64,000 nt of DNA, from positions 30,806,001 through 30,870,000 of the forward strand of contig NC_083882.1 of NCBI RefSeq assembly GCF_032452875.1, given 5' to 3'. This DNA is from Bos javanicus. Taxonomy: Eukaryota; Chordata; Mammalia; Artiodactyla; Bovidae. The notes below the pieces were generated by a model. The model was given only the letters and a program-made list of their open reading frames with translations, was not told where the DNA came from and did not search any database. Of the stretch, positions 34,453 to 45,895 are shown piece after piece (position 1 is the first letter of the stretch; every line of letters begins with the position of its first letter). Both the position numbers and the translations under genes were made by a program.

Positions 34453-35073
34453 TGTTTTGCCTTTAAGAAACTGAGGTGCAAAACCATGAAAAAACTTGCC
34501 CCAGACCTCAAAAAAATGAAATGAAGGGTGGAGAATGCTTTGAAGCTTCCAATGGAGTTATTTTTGGGGGGGGGGGGTTGGTTAACTCATGATTGGGTTA
34601 GAACATTCTAGAATTATCCATAGCTTCTGGACAGATAGCTGAAAATAGGTGTGATGTTCCAGCTCAAAGAGATGAGTGAATTTATGCACAGCCTGGGCTC
34701 ATATGCAGAGGAGGGGGGCCCAGGAGAACCAGGAAAGCCCACGAGGTTTGATATTCTTTTAGACACGGAGGCCATCAAGATGGCGCTGTGCATGGATGAA
34801 GAGAGTTAAAGAGCACCCCAAACCCAGAACACCCCTCCAAGGGTCCTGGAGAATCCAGATCTCGCCTGAGAAGATCAGGCCTTTGGGATACATTGCTGGA
34901 GAGGCCAAGGACATAATTCAGCCCCATCTGGAGCAGGCAGGGCCTGAAAATTGATGCCCAGCAAAGTAAGGGAACTTAGAGAGCTCAAGTTCTCTGGCTC
35001 CCCTCCACACGCACTGCCTGGCCACCCACTTGCCAGGCATCCTGGAGCTGCACTAAACTCACCCCTCCTGGAC
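34453..35073. other. Single-copy non-coding stretch
   Basis: No gene. Contains a run of twelve G and an AAGATGGCG motif (about 34,777) of the YY1 type. Confidence 0.45.
34566..34577 (+). repeat. G12 homopolymer
   Basis: Twelve consecutive G after five T; probably length-variable and hard to sequence. Confidence 0.95.
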
Positions 35074-35335
35074 TACCCTGGTTGTCCTGTGGTAAAGAGT
35101 CTGACTGCCAATGCAGGGGACACGGGTTCGATTCCTGCTCCGGGAAGATTCCACATGCTACAGGGCAACTGAACTTGCATGCCCTAGAGCCGGCGCTCCG
35201 CGACAACAGAAGCCCCCACAATGGGAAGTCTGCACACACCACAACTCGAGAAGGCCTGTGAGCCGCAACGAAGACGCAGCGCAGCCAAAAATAAAGAGAT
35301 AAATAAATTAATAAACAAGTGAAACTTAAAAAATA
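35074..35335 (+). mobile_element. CHR-type SINE, full length
   Basis: Complete element with tRNA-like head, the long body (GAGCCGGCGCTCCGCGACAA; GCCGCAACGAAGACGCAGC) and an A/T-rich (AAATA)n-like tail. Confidence 0.92.
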
Positions 35336-36344
35336 AACTTGCTCCCCTTTCCTTCCGAGGCCCAAGCAAACGTCAGTTCGTTTTGCCTCCTTCCACTTTA
35401 TTTTTCCCATCTGTCCTCTCCCCCTTCCCCCTTCCTTGGCCCGCTCCCCTATCCCACTCCCCATCTGCCCTAAAGAGCAAATTCCTATCCTGACCGGGAA
35501 GCTCTGCTGGAATCTGGGAGGCCTGGTTTCTGGCTAAGGGAAAAGAGGCAGAATCAGGGGCAGGCCTGAAGAAACTGGGAGGGCAGAAGGAGGGGCTGGC
35601 CAAGAGGGGAGAAGAGTTCCTGGCCCTGGGGGGAGGGAGCTGGTGCGACAGTGGCCTCAGAGCCTATGAGGCTTCTGGAGAGATGTGGGGTGCAGGACGG
35701 GGGTTTCTCAGGCTCCCTGCCCTTCAGAGGGGGCCACGGTGGTGAAGGGGCAGCTGCAGGGGGGCGGTCACTCCCGCCTACACCAGCCCACAGTCCCAGC
35801 TCAGCACCCCCAGGTGGTCTGGTTCAGGCTGCCATGGGAAACAAAAGTTCAGAAGAGGGGCCCAGCCAGGGGGAGACCCAAAAGTCAGAGGCAAACAGGC
35901 AGCCCTGGGCCTCCCCGGCACAGTGGCCTCGCCGACTAGGGGCGCTCACTTGGGGCCCTCACGCTCCCCAGGCCTGTGTCTGAGAACACTGGAAGTCCCA
36001 GCAGCAGGGCTGGCTGGCTGCCTCCCTCTGCCAGGCCCAGGTTAACCCTTGCACAGCTGGGCAGCTTCCTCCTGTCTCATCCCCTCGCTTGCATCCAGCA
36101 TGAGCTCTCAGCATCCCAGCACAGGGCAGCTTTCCTCTGCCTCCCCGCCAGCTCTTCGAGGCTGACACCTTCCTTGTCCCTGGTTTCCTCCACACAGGCA
36201 GTCCCCTGCCTCCAGTCCTCCCAGAGAGCCTGGCAGTCCCATCTCTACAGATGACTGAGCCCTTGGCCTCTTCCCAGCCCAGTCGGCCTTTGAGAAATAG
36301 GCGTGGTGTCCAGAATTGGAATGGATGGGCCTTAGCAGCCCTCC
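35336..36344. other. Single-copy non-coding stretch
   Basis: About 1 kb, GC-rich but CpG-poor. No exon recognised. Confidence 0.45.
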
Positions 36345-36445
36345 CATCCAGAGCCTCCTTTACAAGGAGGAAACTGAGGCTCAGGGTCACACAAGTGCTG
36401 AGAGCAGCTCTCGATCACCTGGTGAGGAGGCGATCCGGGGTGCCC
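36345..36445 (-). mobile_element. MIR fragment
   Basis: AGGAGGAAACTGAGGCTCAG with GGTCACACAAG. Confidence 0.65.
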
Positions 36446-37442
36446 AGGGCCCAAGAGGAGATGCAGGCAGCCTGAGTCAGGGAATGGGCAGCAGATGGGG
36501 AAGGACAGAGACACGGCCTGGCTCTCTCCCTGGGGAGGGCAGGCCTGGCCTGTTACCTGGAAGGGCAGGTGTTGCCTGAGATTGTTTGTGGGGGGTTTCC
36601 AGGTGGCTGGAACTGAATCACAACCTGCATGTGTCACACATCCTCGTGTGGGCGCGGTGAATAAGCGTGCGTTGTCCTGCGGGTGTGGGATGGTCGGCAC
36701 TGTACACATGGGACGGGCCCCAGAGCATTGGGTGTCTGTGTCTTCAGGGACCGCTCACCCGTACTGGCTCACCAGTGTGCTCATATGTGCCCCTGCCCGG
36801 CCTCTGCAGCTCTTACGGAAATTAGGTGTATGCAAGAGCGTGCCTGCGTGTGTGCACACACCAGTGGAGGGCTAGCTACTTGGCCGTGTGCTTCGGGGCA
36901 GAGACGGGGAAGCACTGTTGTGCTCCAAGCTCCAGCCTATTCCAGTGCCTGAGTTTCCAGCTGCCCCAGCTGAATTGCGTACAGATGTGGGCTGCTTTGC
37001 TGCAGTCCTAAGCAGACCTCCCGGGATTTTTCCAGAGGAAACGCAGAAATATTGTGGTGTCTGCTCTGAGTAGTAGGATAGAGAATGGGGATGGGACTTG
37101 ACGATAGGGCTCCAAAAAGGAGGGACCACAGGTCACCAGGAAACTGAAGAAGCAAGAGCCTCCCCCAAAGGACGGGCTGGGACCCAGGGGCAGGGGTGTC
37201 TGATGGTTTTCGGCTGTAGGGCCCCGGGTACCACTTGGGAGAGTGATGCTCTTGGTTGTCTCCAGTGGCCAGGGTGCTGGCCCCCAGCGCCCAGCCCGCC
37301 GCAGCCCCTCCTCTCCTGGCCCCTCCCTCACGGGGCCCTGGGCAAGTGCTCCATTGCTCTCTGGGTGAACACACACCAGCACCTCCATCCCCTCCACACT
37401 GTGAGCTGGGAGGCACCACGCATACATAGGCACCCCAGCCAC
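36446..37442. other. Single-copy non-coding stretch
   Basis: No gene or repeat recognised. Scattered CpGs at 36,640-36,700 fall short of an island. Confidence 0.45.
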
Positions 37443-37468
37443 CATGACACCGCCACCCACACACCCGA

Positions 37469-37470
<2 letters not shown>

Positions 37471-37507
<37 letters not shown>

Positions 37508-37540
37508 GTCACCACATTCACACACACACACACACACACA
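37471..37540 (+). repeat. Compound (CA)n microsatellite
   Basis: About 17 AC units (37,471-37,504), a 14-bp interruption, then about 11 CA units (37,519-37,540). The Thr/His and Cys/Val frames around it come from the repeat. Confidence 0.97.
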
Positions 37541-37542
37541 TC

Positions 37543-38452
37543 CTCATATCACACGCCAGTATTTCAAAACCGCAATCAAAGCCACCATACAAACACCCCC
37601 ACTGCACACAGACTGTAAACCATACACACCCTCTCCCACAAACAATGACCCTGCATGCCCACCCCACCCCCACTCTTCATCAAAGTTTGCCCCCATAAAC
37701 AGTTCCAGACCTTTCCAAGCCAAGGAACAGTCCTGATACTGTTCTTAGGCTCCTCATCAGAGCAAACTATTTAAAGCTTTAAAAGAATTTGACTGGTTCT
37801 GTCCCACAATTGCCTGGACTGGTTTAAATGCATATCCCTGCCCCCTACCCCCACCCCGCCAGGGATGAATTCTCCCATTCAACCCATCCCTCTCCAGGGC
37901 ACAGCAGTGTCTCTCTTCTGGACAGTGACCCTGGGCTGGACCCTGTCTGCCCTCTGCCCTCAGAGGTGGGAGGCATCCTTACGCATCTTACCCCCAGTAA
38001 GCCTTCCTTGAGCACTTACTCTGTGCCTGGCATGGGCAGAGCAAGTGGGAGGCACAGGGCTGGAAGAGAAGCTTTCTCTACCCTTGGGGAGCTCACCACT
38101 CAACAGCAAATGGGGCGTGGGCTGTACTGAAGCCACCAGACACCCTGCCAGGAAGGGAGATAAAGTCCAGAGGTAGGAGAAAAGGCTGCCAGCTCCCCAA
38201 GACAGGCAGGCTTCCTGAGGGAGTGGTTTGTGGGCAGGCCTCCACCTCTGGGCTGCATTTACCTCTGTCCGTGTAGGAGTAGGTCAAGAAATCTGGCCTC
38301 AATCCCAACCCACATCTCTAGCACATCATCCTGTTTACTGAATGCATAGCACTTATCTAAATTCACTGTGTGTATCTGAATATCTGTTTTTATCTGTGTC
38401 CATCCTGTAATATAAGCTAAGAGAAGGCAAATCCATTGCACTTAGGAAGGGG
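37543..38452. other. Mostly single-copy non-coding stretch
   Basis: No gene. An ancient MIR/L2-like stretch lies at about 37,995-38,105 (TTGAGCACTTACTCTGTGCC; CTTGGGGAGCTCACCACTC). Confidence 0.5.
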
Positions 38453-38681
38453 TCTGTGTGTGTGCATGCTAAGTCGCTTCAGTCATGGCTGACTCTTTGT
38501 GACCCCGTCGACTGTAACCTGCCAGCCTCCTCTGTCCATGGGATTCTTCAGGCAAGAATACTGGAGTGGGTTGCCATTTCCTTCTCCGGGGATCTTCCCG
38601 ACCCAGGGATTGAACCTATGTCTCTTATAGCTCCTGCATTACAGATGGATTCTTTACCACTAGCACCACCTAGGAAGCCCA
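38453..38681 (-). mobile_element. Bov-tA SINE
   Basis: Reverse copy, GCATGCTAAGTCGCTTCAG to CACCACCTAGGAAGCCC. Confidence 0.93.
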
Positions 38682-38713
38682 GGAATGGATCTGGTGCTCT
38701 TTAAGTGAAGGAA

Positions 38714-38923
38714 AGTGAAAGTGAAGTTGCTCAGTTCTGTCCAACTCTTTGCGACCCCATAGACGGTAGCCTACCAGGCTCCTCAGTCCATGGAATTTTC
38801 CAGGCAAGAGTACTGGAGTGGGTTGCCATTTCCTTCTCCAGGGGATCTTCCCGACCCAGGGATCGATCCCAGGTCTCCCGAATTGCAGGCAGACACTTTA
38901 CCATCTGAACCACCGGGGAAGAT
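38714..38923 (-). mobile_element. Bov-tA SINE
   Basis: Second reverse copy only about 30 bp from the previous one. The perfect TSD AAGTGAAGGAA lies at 38,703-38,713 and 38,924-38,934. Confidence 0.95.
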
Positions 38924-39092
38924 AAGTGAAGGAAGGGAGATAGAAAGGGAGGGAGAGAGCTTGGTGTCCCAGTGCCAGGGGACATGGAACGCACAGTGTT
39001 GCAGGAGGAGACGGTTCTGGGCCTTGAAGGCCAAGCTGAGGAAGCTGTTAGGTTTGGAGCAGGGCATTGATAAGAACAGACCAGTGAGCCCC

Positions 39093-39810
39093 TGAATTAC
39101 CGAAAATGGAATCCAGCTGCTCGCCACTCCAAAGCCAATAAAAACGCAAGGTTGGAGGAAAGGAAAGTTTGCTTTATTTCAGAGGCAGGCAACCTGAGGG
39201 GGAGAGCAGACTCTTATCCAAAGACTAACTCTCCCCCACTGACAGTCAGTGGGCAAGAGCTTTTATAGGTGGAGAGAGGGAGCTACATACAGAAGCAGCA
39301 CAGTCAGCTCTGACAGTCATCTTGAAATTCATCATAGGATGACTTGACCAGCATCATCTCGATTGTCTTAAGCACAGTTAGTCCTCAGTTCCAGGGCTGG
39401 TTTTTTCCTATTTCTTTGAGACCAGTTATTAGAACTGTGGCAGCTTATTAGAATTGTGGCATGCTAATAAGTGCCCCCTGGCACTGGGACACCAATCTGC
39501 GGTCTGGTCATCATACAGTTAACTTCTTCCACCTGGTGGGGGTTTCAGTATTTACAAGACAGCCCACAGGATGTGGCTCAGAACATTATCTATAGCCCTG
39601 AACGAGGAATCAAAGGTCCTTGACTTTACTTAATGACTAAACTATTATTATTTAGTCTTGTTGGACTGTTTCCTTTGTTTCTGCATTTTCTCACTTCTCT
39701 GATTAAACTGGTTCTTTAGCTAAAGTTTTTCCATAGACATAAGGCAGGCTGAGGGCATGGCGGGGGTGGGGGGACTGCAGGGAAGGAGCATAGAGTCCTG
39801 CTCCGTTTCA
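39093..39810 (-). mobile_element. Solo LTR of an endogenous retrovirus, reverse orientation
   Basis: About 718 bp. On the minus strand it begins TGAAACGG and ends AATTCA, with TG/CA ends. An AATAAA signal on the minus strand (39,173-39,178) lies about 80 bp before the 3' end, as expected at an R/U5 border. No primer-binding site, polypurine tract or viral gene is seen on either side, so it looks like a solo LTR. The family was not named, the boundaries rest on TG/CA and poly(A) placement, and no clear TSD was found. Confidence 0.65.
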
Positions 39811-40191
39811 CCTGGGCCAGCTATTTGAGAGTGCAAAATGCTTTTGACTGGGGGGCATCAGGGTCTCAGAGGCAGCAGATTGATAGATAAACTCCACGTA
39901 GTAGCAGGATTCAAGTAGCATGGCCTTTCGCTTTATAGGGTTCTATATAAACCTATGATAGTGTTAGATTTACATTATAGGAGTGGAACAGACAAAAATA
40001 GAGCTTCAAACTAACAAGATAAAGTCAGATAAACCTTCTCTCCTTAGCTTCTCCCTCAGACCAGCCAACAGGAATCAGTCCTAGGTGGAGATGGGTTATG
40101 ATGCAAAAGTTCTGTCTCTGAGAAAACACATTTCTATGGAGCAACCCCATCACTGCCTTCATCTAGAACACTGAAGGAATTTGGGCACAGT
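39811..40191. other. Non-coding stretch next to LTR
   Basis: No retroviral reading frame seen; it could include older repeat debris. Confidence 0.4.
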
Positions 40192-40203
40192 AGACCTGAG
40201 AGG

Positions 40204-40482
40204 TGGAGAAGGCAATGGCAAGCCACTCCAGTACTCTTGCCGAGAAAATCCCATGGATGGAGGAGCCTGGTGGGCTTCAGTCCATAGGGTCGCTACCAGT
40301 TGGACGCAACTGAGCGACTTCACTTTCACTTTTCACTTTCACGCAATGGAGAAGGAAATGGCAACCCACTCCAGTGTTCTTACCTGGAGAATCCCAGGGA
40401 CGGCAGAGCCTGATGGGCTGCTGTCTATGGGGTCACACAGAGTCGGACACTGAAGCGACTTAGCAGCAGCAGCAGCAGCAGC
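40204..40482 (+). mobile_element. Bov-A2 SINE
   Basis: Complete dimer with an (AGC)n tail. The perfect 12-bp TSD AGACCTGAGAGG lies at 40,192-40,203 and 40,483-40,494. Confidence 0.97.
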
Positions 40483-40619
40483 AGACCTGAGAGGAGAGTG
40501 GCTTGGTCACTCATCCTGTCTTAGGGGCCCCCTTCCACCCTTAGAGTGTGGACCAAGCTAGTACTCAGGGTCTCACTCTCCCTGGGGAACAGTTCACTTG
40601 ATTATTTTATTATTTTTTA

Positions 40620-40796
40620 AAAAATAGTATTTATTTGGCTCTGCTGGGTCTCAGTTGCAGCTCTCAGGATCTTTAGTTGTGGCATGTAAACTCTTCATTG
40701 CAGCATGTGGGATCTAGTTCCCTGACCAAAGATCATACCCAGGCCCCCTGCATTAGGAGCATGGAGTCTTAGCCACTGGATCATCAGAGAAGTCTC
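40620..40796 (-). mobile_element. CHR-type SINE
   Basis: TTATTTGGCTCTGCTGGGTCTC through CCCTGACCAAAGATCATACC to GATCATCAGAGAAGTC. Confidence 0.87.
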
Positions 40797-41284
40797 AATT
40801 TTAAGAACCAAAAAGATCAGTGGGAGCTGAAAGCAAATCCTTTTGTGAGCAACCTGCCCACTTTCCCAAGCAGGGCAGGACAAATGCTATAGGGAGGTTT
40901 CACCCTAAACATTCTCCCTTTGGAGGGAGGTTTTATCTCAGCAAACATCAGCCAGGAGGGCCTGGAGGTGCAGGAGGGGCACCCCGTGGTATCAGCATGC
41001 TGTCCTGTGTACTGAAGACTCCCCAGGCCTCCAGCTCCGCATCCTACAGCTGAGAGCTCCAGGACTGTGTGCAGAGCCGGGGCTGGGAGGGATCCTGGGT
41101 TCTGGTCTTGACTCCCAGGACAACCCTCTGAAGTGGGGCATCTCGCATCTCTGTTGGAGCCAGGTCAAGTCAGAGAAGCCAGGGTCCTGGAGGGAAGGGA
41201 CAGAGCAGCAGGACAGACCTGACCAGGAGAGACAGAGTGGGTGGGGGGCACAGGCACTGGACTTGTCAGAGAAACAGAACCCCA
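40797..41284. other. Single-copy non-coding stretch
   Basis: Nothing recognised. Confidence 0.45.
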
Positions 41285-41420
41285 ACCCTGACTCTGCACA
41301 CTGATTTGCTCCGCTCTCTTGGTCAGGTCAGTTCCACTTTCTGCACACAGTTTCCTCATCTGTAACATGGAGACAACCGTCACCACCCAGTTTGCTGAAG
41401 AGAGATGCTTGCGGATCAAA
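41285..41420 (+). mobile_element. MIR fragment
   Basis: CTTGGTCAGGTCAGTTCC and CAGTTTCCTCATCTGTAACA. Confidence 0.72.
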
Positions 41421-41546
41421 GGGACAGGAGAAGAAAGGTACTTGTGATCCTCACAGGGGGCAGATGAGGCTGCTCCCTGCTCCCTTCAGCACCAGAGGTG
41501 GTAGCAGGACAGACTAGAAGGCCCCCCACCCAGAAAGGGCAAAAGC

Positions 41547-41706
41547 AGAAGGGAGCCGCCGAGGATGAGACGGTTAGATATCATCACTGACTCAATGGAC
41601 ATGAGCTTGAGCAAACTCCAGGAGATGGTGAAGGACAGGGAGGCCTGGTATGCTACAGTCAATGGGGTCCCAAAGAGCCGGATATTACTGAACACCACCA
41701 CCACCC
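41547..41706 (+). mobile_element. BovB (RTE) LINE 3' end
   Basis: CGAGGATGAGACGGTTAGAT to CAAAGAGCCGGATATTACTG, with an (ACC)n end. Diverged. Confidence 0.88.
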
Positions 41707-42019
41707 AGAATTAATTAAGAGGCTCTTGTTTCTCAACACCTGCCTGGAGACTGAGTCCCAGCACCACCACTCACTGGCTGGGGAAACTTGGACCAGACAG
41801 CTCAGCTCTCTGGACATTATCTTTGACCTGGGAGAGGGGGTGCTGCTGCTGGATGACTGCTAAGCTCTGCCTTTGTCGTCTGGTCCCTCCATGCCAGGCT
41901 CCCAATGAAGGTGCCAGCTGGCTGGCAGCTGAGAATGGCTGCAGGTGGGACAGGGGATGGGGGGCTGAGCTAGGGGCCAAAGGGGAGCCCCATTTGTTCC
42001 CCTGGCACCTTGGCTGAGC
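41707..42019. other. Single-copy non-coding stretch
   Basis: Nothing recognised. Confidence 0.45.
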
Positions 42020-42323
42020 ATCCTTTCTTTTTATTTTATGTATTTATTTACTTATTGGCTGTGCTGGCCTTCATGGCTGCATGGGGGCTTTCTGTAGTTG
42101 TGGCAAGCGGGGGCGGCCCTTCATTGTGGTGCTCAAGGGCTACTCTTCTCATTGCGATGGCTTCTGTCATCGCAGAGCACGGGCTCTAGGCGTGTGGGCT
42201 CAGTAGCTGTGGCACAGGCATAGATGCCCCGCGGCATGTGGAATCTTCCCAGACCAGGGAGCGAACCCGTGTCCCCTGTGTTGGCAGGTGGATTCCTAAT
42301 CACTGGACTACAGGGAAGTCCCC
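42020..42323 (-). mobile_element. CHR-type SINE, full length
   Basis: Complete reverse element: TTATTGGCTGTGCTGGCCTT, GCAGAGCACGGGCTCTAGG, and CTGGACTACAGGGAAGTCCC. Confidence 0.93.
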
Positions 42324-42344
42324 ATTCTTCCTATTTTCAGCCTT

Positions 42345-42440
42345 CCATGTTCGTTCATTCACCTGCTTCTGCAGCAAACATTTATACAACGTGCCAGGCA
42401 CCATCCTGGGTGTGGGGAAACAGAAGTGAGTTTGTTCACA
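42345..42440 (+). mobile_element. Ancient MIR/L2-type repeat
   Basis: TTCGTTCATTCACC followed by AACATTTATACAACGTGCC and AGGCACCATCCTGGGTGTG. Confidence 0.6.
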
Positions 42441-43096
42441 GCCTGGTGGAAGACCACACGAGATGTAAACAGATGGTTCCCAGCCAGCCTGGAGCATGGG
42501 GAGGGCCCCCATCCGGGAGGGCCCCCATCCACGAGGGACAGCTCTCTCTCAGACACTCAGTCAGCTTGCTGCAATGATGGGAAAACACAGAAATTCCTCG
42601 GCACCGAACAGCTTAGGAGTGGTAAAAAAGAAAAAACAAAACAAAAAACATGCCAGAAAGGTTACTGGGTGGGATAATTAATGTTTTGCTGAGAAGAAAA
42701 ATATTAGTGTGTGTTTCTCGGCATGCAAACACCTCAGCCAACAAGACGACTTAAAGAAAACAAGTGGAACCATGGGGTTTTTCTCACAAAGGCTTAAAAA
42801 ATAAAAGGGAAAAGAAACAGACAGTAGCCACAGACACACCTCCTCTGGTGGCTGAAAGAACATTCCCTACCAGGTGAGAAAACCAAGAGCCAGCGCTGGG
42901 CAGGGCAGGGCCCAGCTGCTGCTCCTTCCTGGGTGAAGCCTGACCAGCACCCACACCCCACCCTACAGCTCCTGATCCAGGCTGCCTTCTCATTTCAAGG
43001 CACTCATTTCCATTGCCGGGGCAAGGGCAGTGTCTGCCCACACTAGTCAAGCATCTTAAGGAACCAGAGATTTCTAACTCCCGAGGGGGCATTCAG
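42441..43096. other. Single-copy non-coding stretch
   Basis: No gene. A short tandem duplication of a GGAGGGCCCCCATCC unit lies at about 42,498-42,531, and an A-rich patch at 42,625-42,655. Confidence 0.5.
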
Positions 43097-43318
43097 GGTT
43101 TCCCAGGTGGCTCAGTGGTAAAGAATCCACTTTGCCAATGCAGGAGACACAGGAGACATGGGTTCGATCCCTGGGCTGGGAAGATCCCCTGGAGGAGGAA
43201 ATGGCAACCCACTCCAGTGTTCTTGCCTGGGGAATCCCATGGACAGAGGAGTCTAGAAGGCTACAGTCCGTGGGGTCACAAAGAGCTGGACATGACTGAG
43301 CACAGCACAGCACAGAGG
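43097..43318 (+). mobile_element. Bov-tA SINE
   Basis: Forward copy with a duplicated GGAGACA step in the head and a CACAGCACAG end. Confidence 0.93.
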
Positions 43319-43703
43319 GGAAATTCAGCAGGGGTCACTTTCATTCACCGGGAGTCCCACCTTCGAACAAAGGATTGCCTTGTCTGCAGCTCATGTTCAC
43401 AGTGGAAAGACTTGGTTAATAGGAGGGGATAAACTATTTTTATTTCTACTCACATGAACTATAAAAAAAAGAAATGTTCAGAATCCCCAGGCAAAAGGAT
43501 GGGCCCAAATGAGCCTCTCTCTAGTTTGATGCCAAAGCTGACAAGGGCTGCCAATAAGTGCCAAGAAAATCCACCAGAACCAAGGTGCCTGTTCTCTTCC
43601 CCAAGTGCAATTCCAGAGCTGTTGACCCTCAGGAGGATGGCTGTAGAGGGATCCCTTTAGGGGATCCTCTAGATCTAGCTTCAGGCCTCCCTCTAGAATC
43701 CAG
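43319..43703. other. Single-copy non-coding stretch
   Basis: Nothing recognised. Confidence 0.45.
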
Positions 43704-43868
43704 GAACTTCCCTGGTGGTCCAGCGGCTAAGACTCCATGCTCCCAATGCAGGCGACCAGGTTCAGCCCCTGGTTGGGAAGCTAGATCCCACATGCCGCAA
43801 CTATGACCCAGCACAGCCAAATCAATAAATCAATCAATAAAATACTACTACTACTAATAATAAACAAG
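43704..43868 (+). mobile_element. CHR-type SINE, short form
   Basis: GGAACTTCCCTGGTGGTCCA, CACATGCCGCAACTATGACC, then a (CAAT)n/(ACT)n tail. Confidence 0.92.
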
Positions 43869-44384
43869 TAGAATCAAGTCCAGGCCTCAAGAAACACGAG
43901 TTCAGGAAGGGTCCTCTTCCCACTGTGTCTCCAAGATGCCCAGGGACTACAGCTCGAAGGAAAATTTGTAAGACAGGGTTGTTGCTGCAACTCCCTCTTC
44001 TGCCCCTGCCTACAACCAGATTGGCCCCAGAGTCCAGGCAAGAGTGAGCTCTCGGCCATGTGTGGGCCAGGGAGAGCAATGAACAGCCAGAGAAGCCCAG
44101 GGCACCCCCGCCCTCCACTGGGACAGGATCAGGCCTGGGTCTTGCCATCCAGTTTGGGCATCAGTGACCCCTTTCTGTAAGCCCAGGGCAGATGCAGAGC
44201 CGGTGGCCCCTAACACACCCAGCCACTGGCAGGGGCTTGCTGAAGTCTGTGGCTCGGCTCTGGGACCAATGGTCAGCCTGAGGTCGTCCTCCACCGGGGT
44301 GCCTGCTGCCCCCTTGGCCATCAGAGACTCTCTCATACGGTCACTGTTCTCCCTCCCTTACTTCCCCCCAACCACTACGTTTAA
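43869..44384. other. Single-copy non-coding stretch
   Basis: Nothing recognised. Confidence 0.45.
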
Positions 44385-44800
44385 AATGGATAATGGACAA
44401 GGACTTGCTGTATAACACACAGCTGCTGCTAAGCTACTTCAGTTATGTCTGACTCTTTGAGACGCTTTGGACTGTAGCCCACCAGAATCCTCTGTCCATG
44501 GGATTCTCCAGGCAAGAATACTGGAGTGGGTTGCCATGTCCTCCTCCAGGGGATCTTCCACACCCAGGGATCGAACCCACGTCTCTTATGTCTCCTGCGT
44601 TGGCAGGAAGGTTCTTTACCACTAGCACCACATGGGCAGCCCATAACACATAGACCGCTGCTCAGTATTATGTAATGACCTAAATGGGGACAGAGTTTGA
44701 AAAAACAACAGATATTTTGAATCACTTTGCTGTATATCTGAAACTATCACAACATTGTTAATCAATTCTACTCCAATATAAAATGAAAAGTTTAAAAAGA
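44385..44800 (+). mobile_element. Artiodactyl L1 3' end, split by a SINE
   Basis: Plus-strand L1 3' untranslated region (AATGGACAAGGACTTGCTGT; ATCACTTTGCTGTATATCTG; ACTCCAATATAAAATGAAAAG). The SINE at 44,423-44,642 splits it. Confidence 0.82.
44423..44642 (-). mobile_element. Bov-tA SINE inside L1
   Basis: Reverse copy. The TSD ATAACACACAG/ATAACACATAG (one mismatch) lies at 44,412-44,422 and 44,643-44,653. Confidence 0.95.
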
Positions 44801-45182
44801 AAAAAAAGAAGACTGGTTGTAATGCTTTTCCTTTCCAGTGATTGTACTTGTACTGGACTCCTCCATCTAAACCATTTTACTGAATTTAGTTCCTACATTT
44901 TTTCTCTCTTCATCCCCTTTTTCTTTAACTCTTTTTGGTGGGGAGAAGTGATGAGGACCCTGCAAGGACACCGAATTTCCAATGCCAGTGCCCTCTGTGG
45001 CTGCGGGGCTTGTTAAACGTACAGAATGGCTGTTCCACTAAGCACTCCACACCTGCTCTTTGCATCTGTGAAGACTGGCCTCAGAGGGGCCCAGGTGACT
45101 CTGAAAGCCTGCACACTGGCATCCAGAGTCTGCCTAAGTTGCCAGTTTGCTTCAGCTGCAGGTCTGCAAGAAGAGAGGAAAG
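44801..45182. other. Single-copy non-coding stretch
   Basis: Nothing recognised. Confidence 0.45.
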
Positions 45183-45692
45183 GGGAACTTCCCCGGTGGT
45201 CCGGTGGCTGAGAGGGCTTCCCAGGTGGTACTAGCGGCAAAGAACCTGCCTGCCAATGCAGGAGACATAAGAGACATGGGTTCGATCTCTGGGTCCGGAA
45301 GATCCCCTGGAGAAGGAAATGGCAACCCACTCCAGTATTCTTGCCTGGAGAATCCCATGGACCGAGAAGCCTGGTGGGCTACAGTCCACAGGGTCACAGA
45401 GTCAGACATGACTGAAGCGACTTAGCATGCACACGCACAATTGGTTGGGAATCAGTCTGCCAATGCAGAGGGCATGGGTTCGATCCCTGGTCTAGGATGA
45501 TCCCACGTGCCCTGGGGCAACCAAGCCTGTGCATCACGACTCCTGAAGCCCGCACACCTAGAGCTCATGCTCAGCAAAAAGAGAAGCCTGCATGCTGCAA
45601 AGAAGAGTAGCCCCTGCTCACCGCGACTGGAGAGAGTCCATGCGCAGCGTCAGAAACCCAGCACAGCCTTAAATAAATAAATAAGTTTTTAA
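45183..45692 (+). mobile_element. CHR-type SINE interrupted by Bov-tA
   Basis: The head begins at 45,183-45,213 and the body resumes at 45,441 (CAGTCTGCCAATGCAGAGGG), running to (AAAT)n at 45,690. Together the halves form one element, so the CHR copy predates the SINE in it. Confidence 0.9.
45214..45440 (+). mobile_element. Bov-tA SINE nested in CHR
   Basis: Complete forward copy. Flanks TGGCTGAGA and TGGTTGGGA look like a diverged TSD. Confidence 0.93.
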
Positions 45693-45744
45693 AAAGAGAG
45701 AGAGAGAGGAAAGGTATTCTGAATTCTGGCACGACCACTCTAAT

Positions 45745-45895
45745 TAGCAGCAGCAGCAGCTCACCTGAGAACTTGTTAAAATTCTCAGGCCCCACCTGAA
45801 ACCTGCTGAAACAAAACCTGGGTAGGGGGACCCCGCCACCTGTCACTGACATGGCGGCCCTCCAGGTGACTCTGATGGCGTCAGCCTCCAGAGAG
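45745..45895 (+). mobile_element. MER5A-like DNA transposon fragment
   Basis: CTGAGAACTTGTTAAAATTCTC, GGCCCCACCTGAAACC, and CAGGTGACTCTGATGG match the non-autonomous hAT family MER5A. Confidence 0.65.

Noticed and set aside
37098..37736. 212-codon open frame with Thr/His repeats
   Set aside because: Its most striking part is the translated (CA)n microsatellite; the rest has no recognisable domain.
39811..40191. Internal part of an endogenous retrovirus next to the LTR
   Set aside because: No viral reading frame, primer-binding site or polypurine tract seen.
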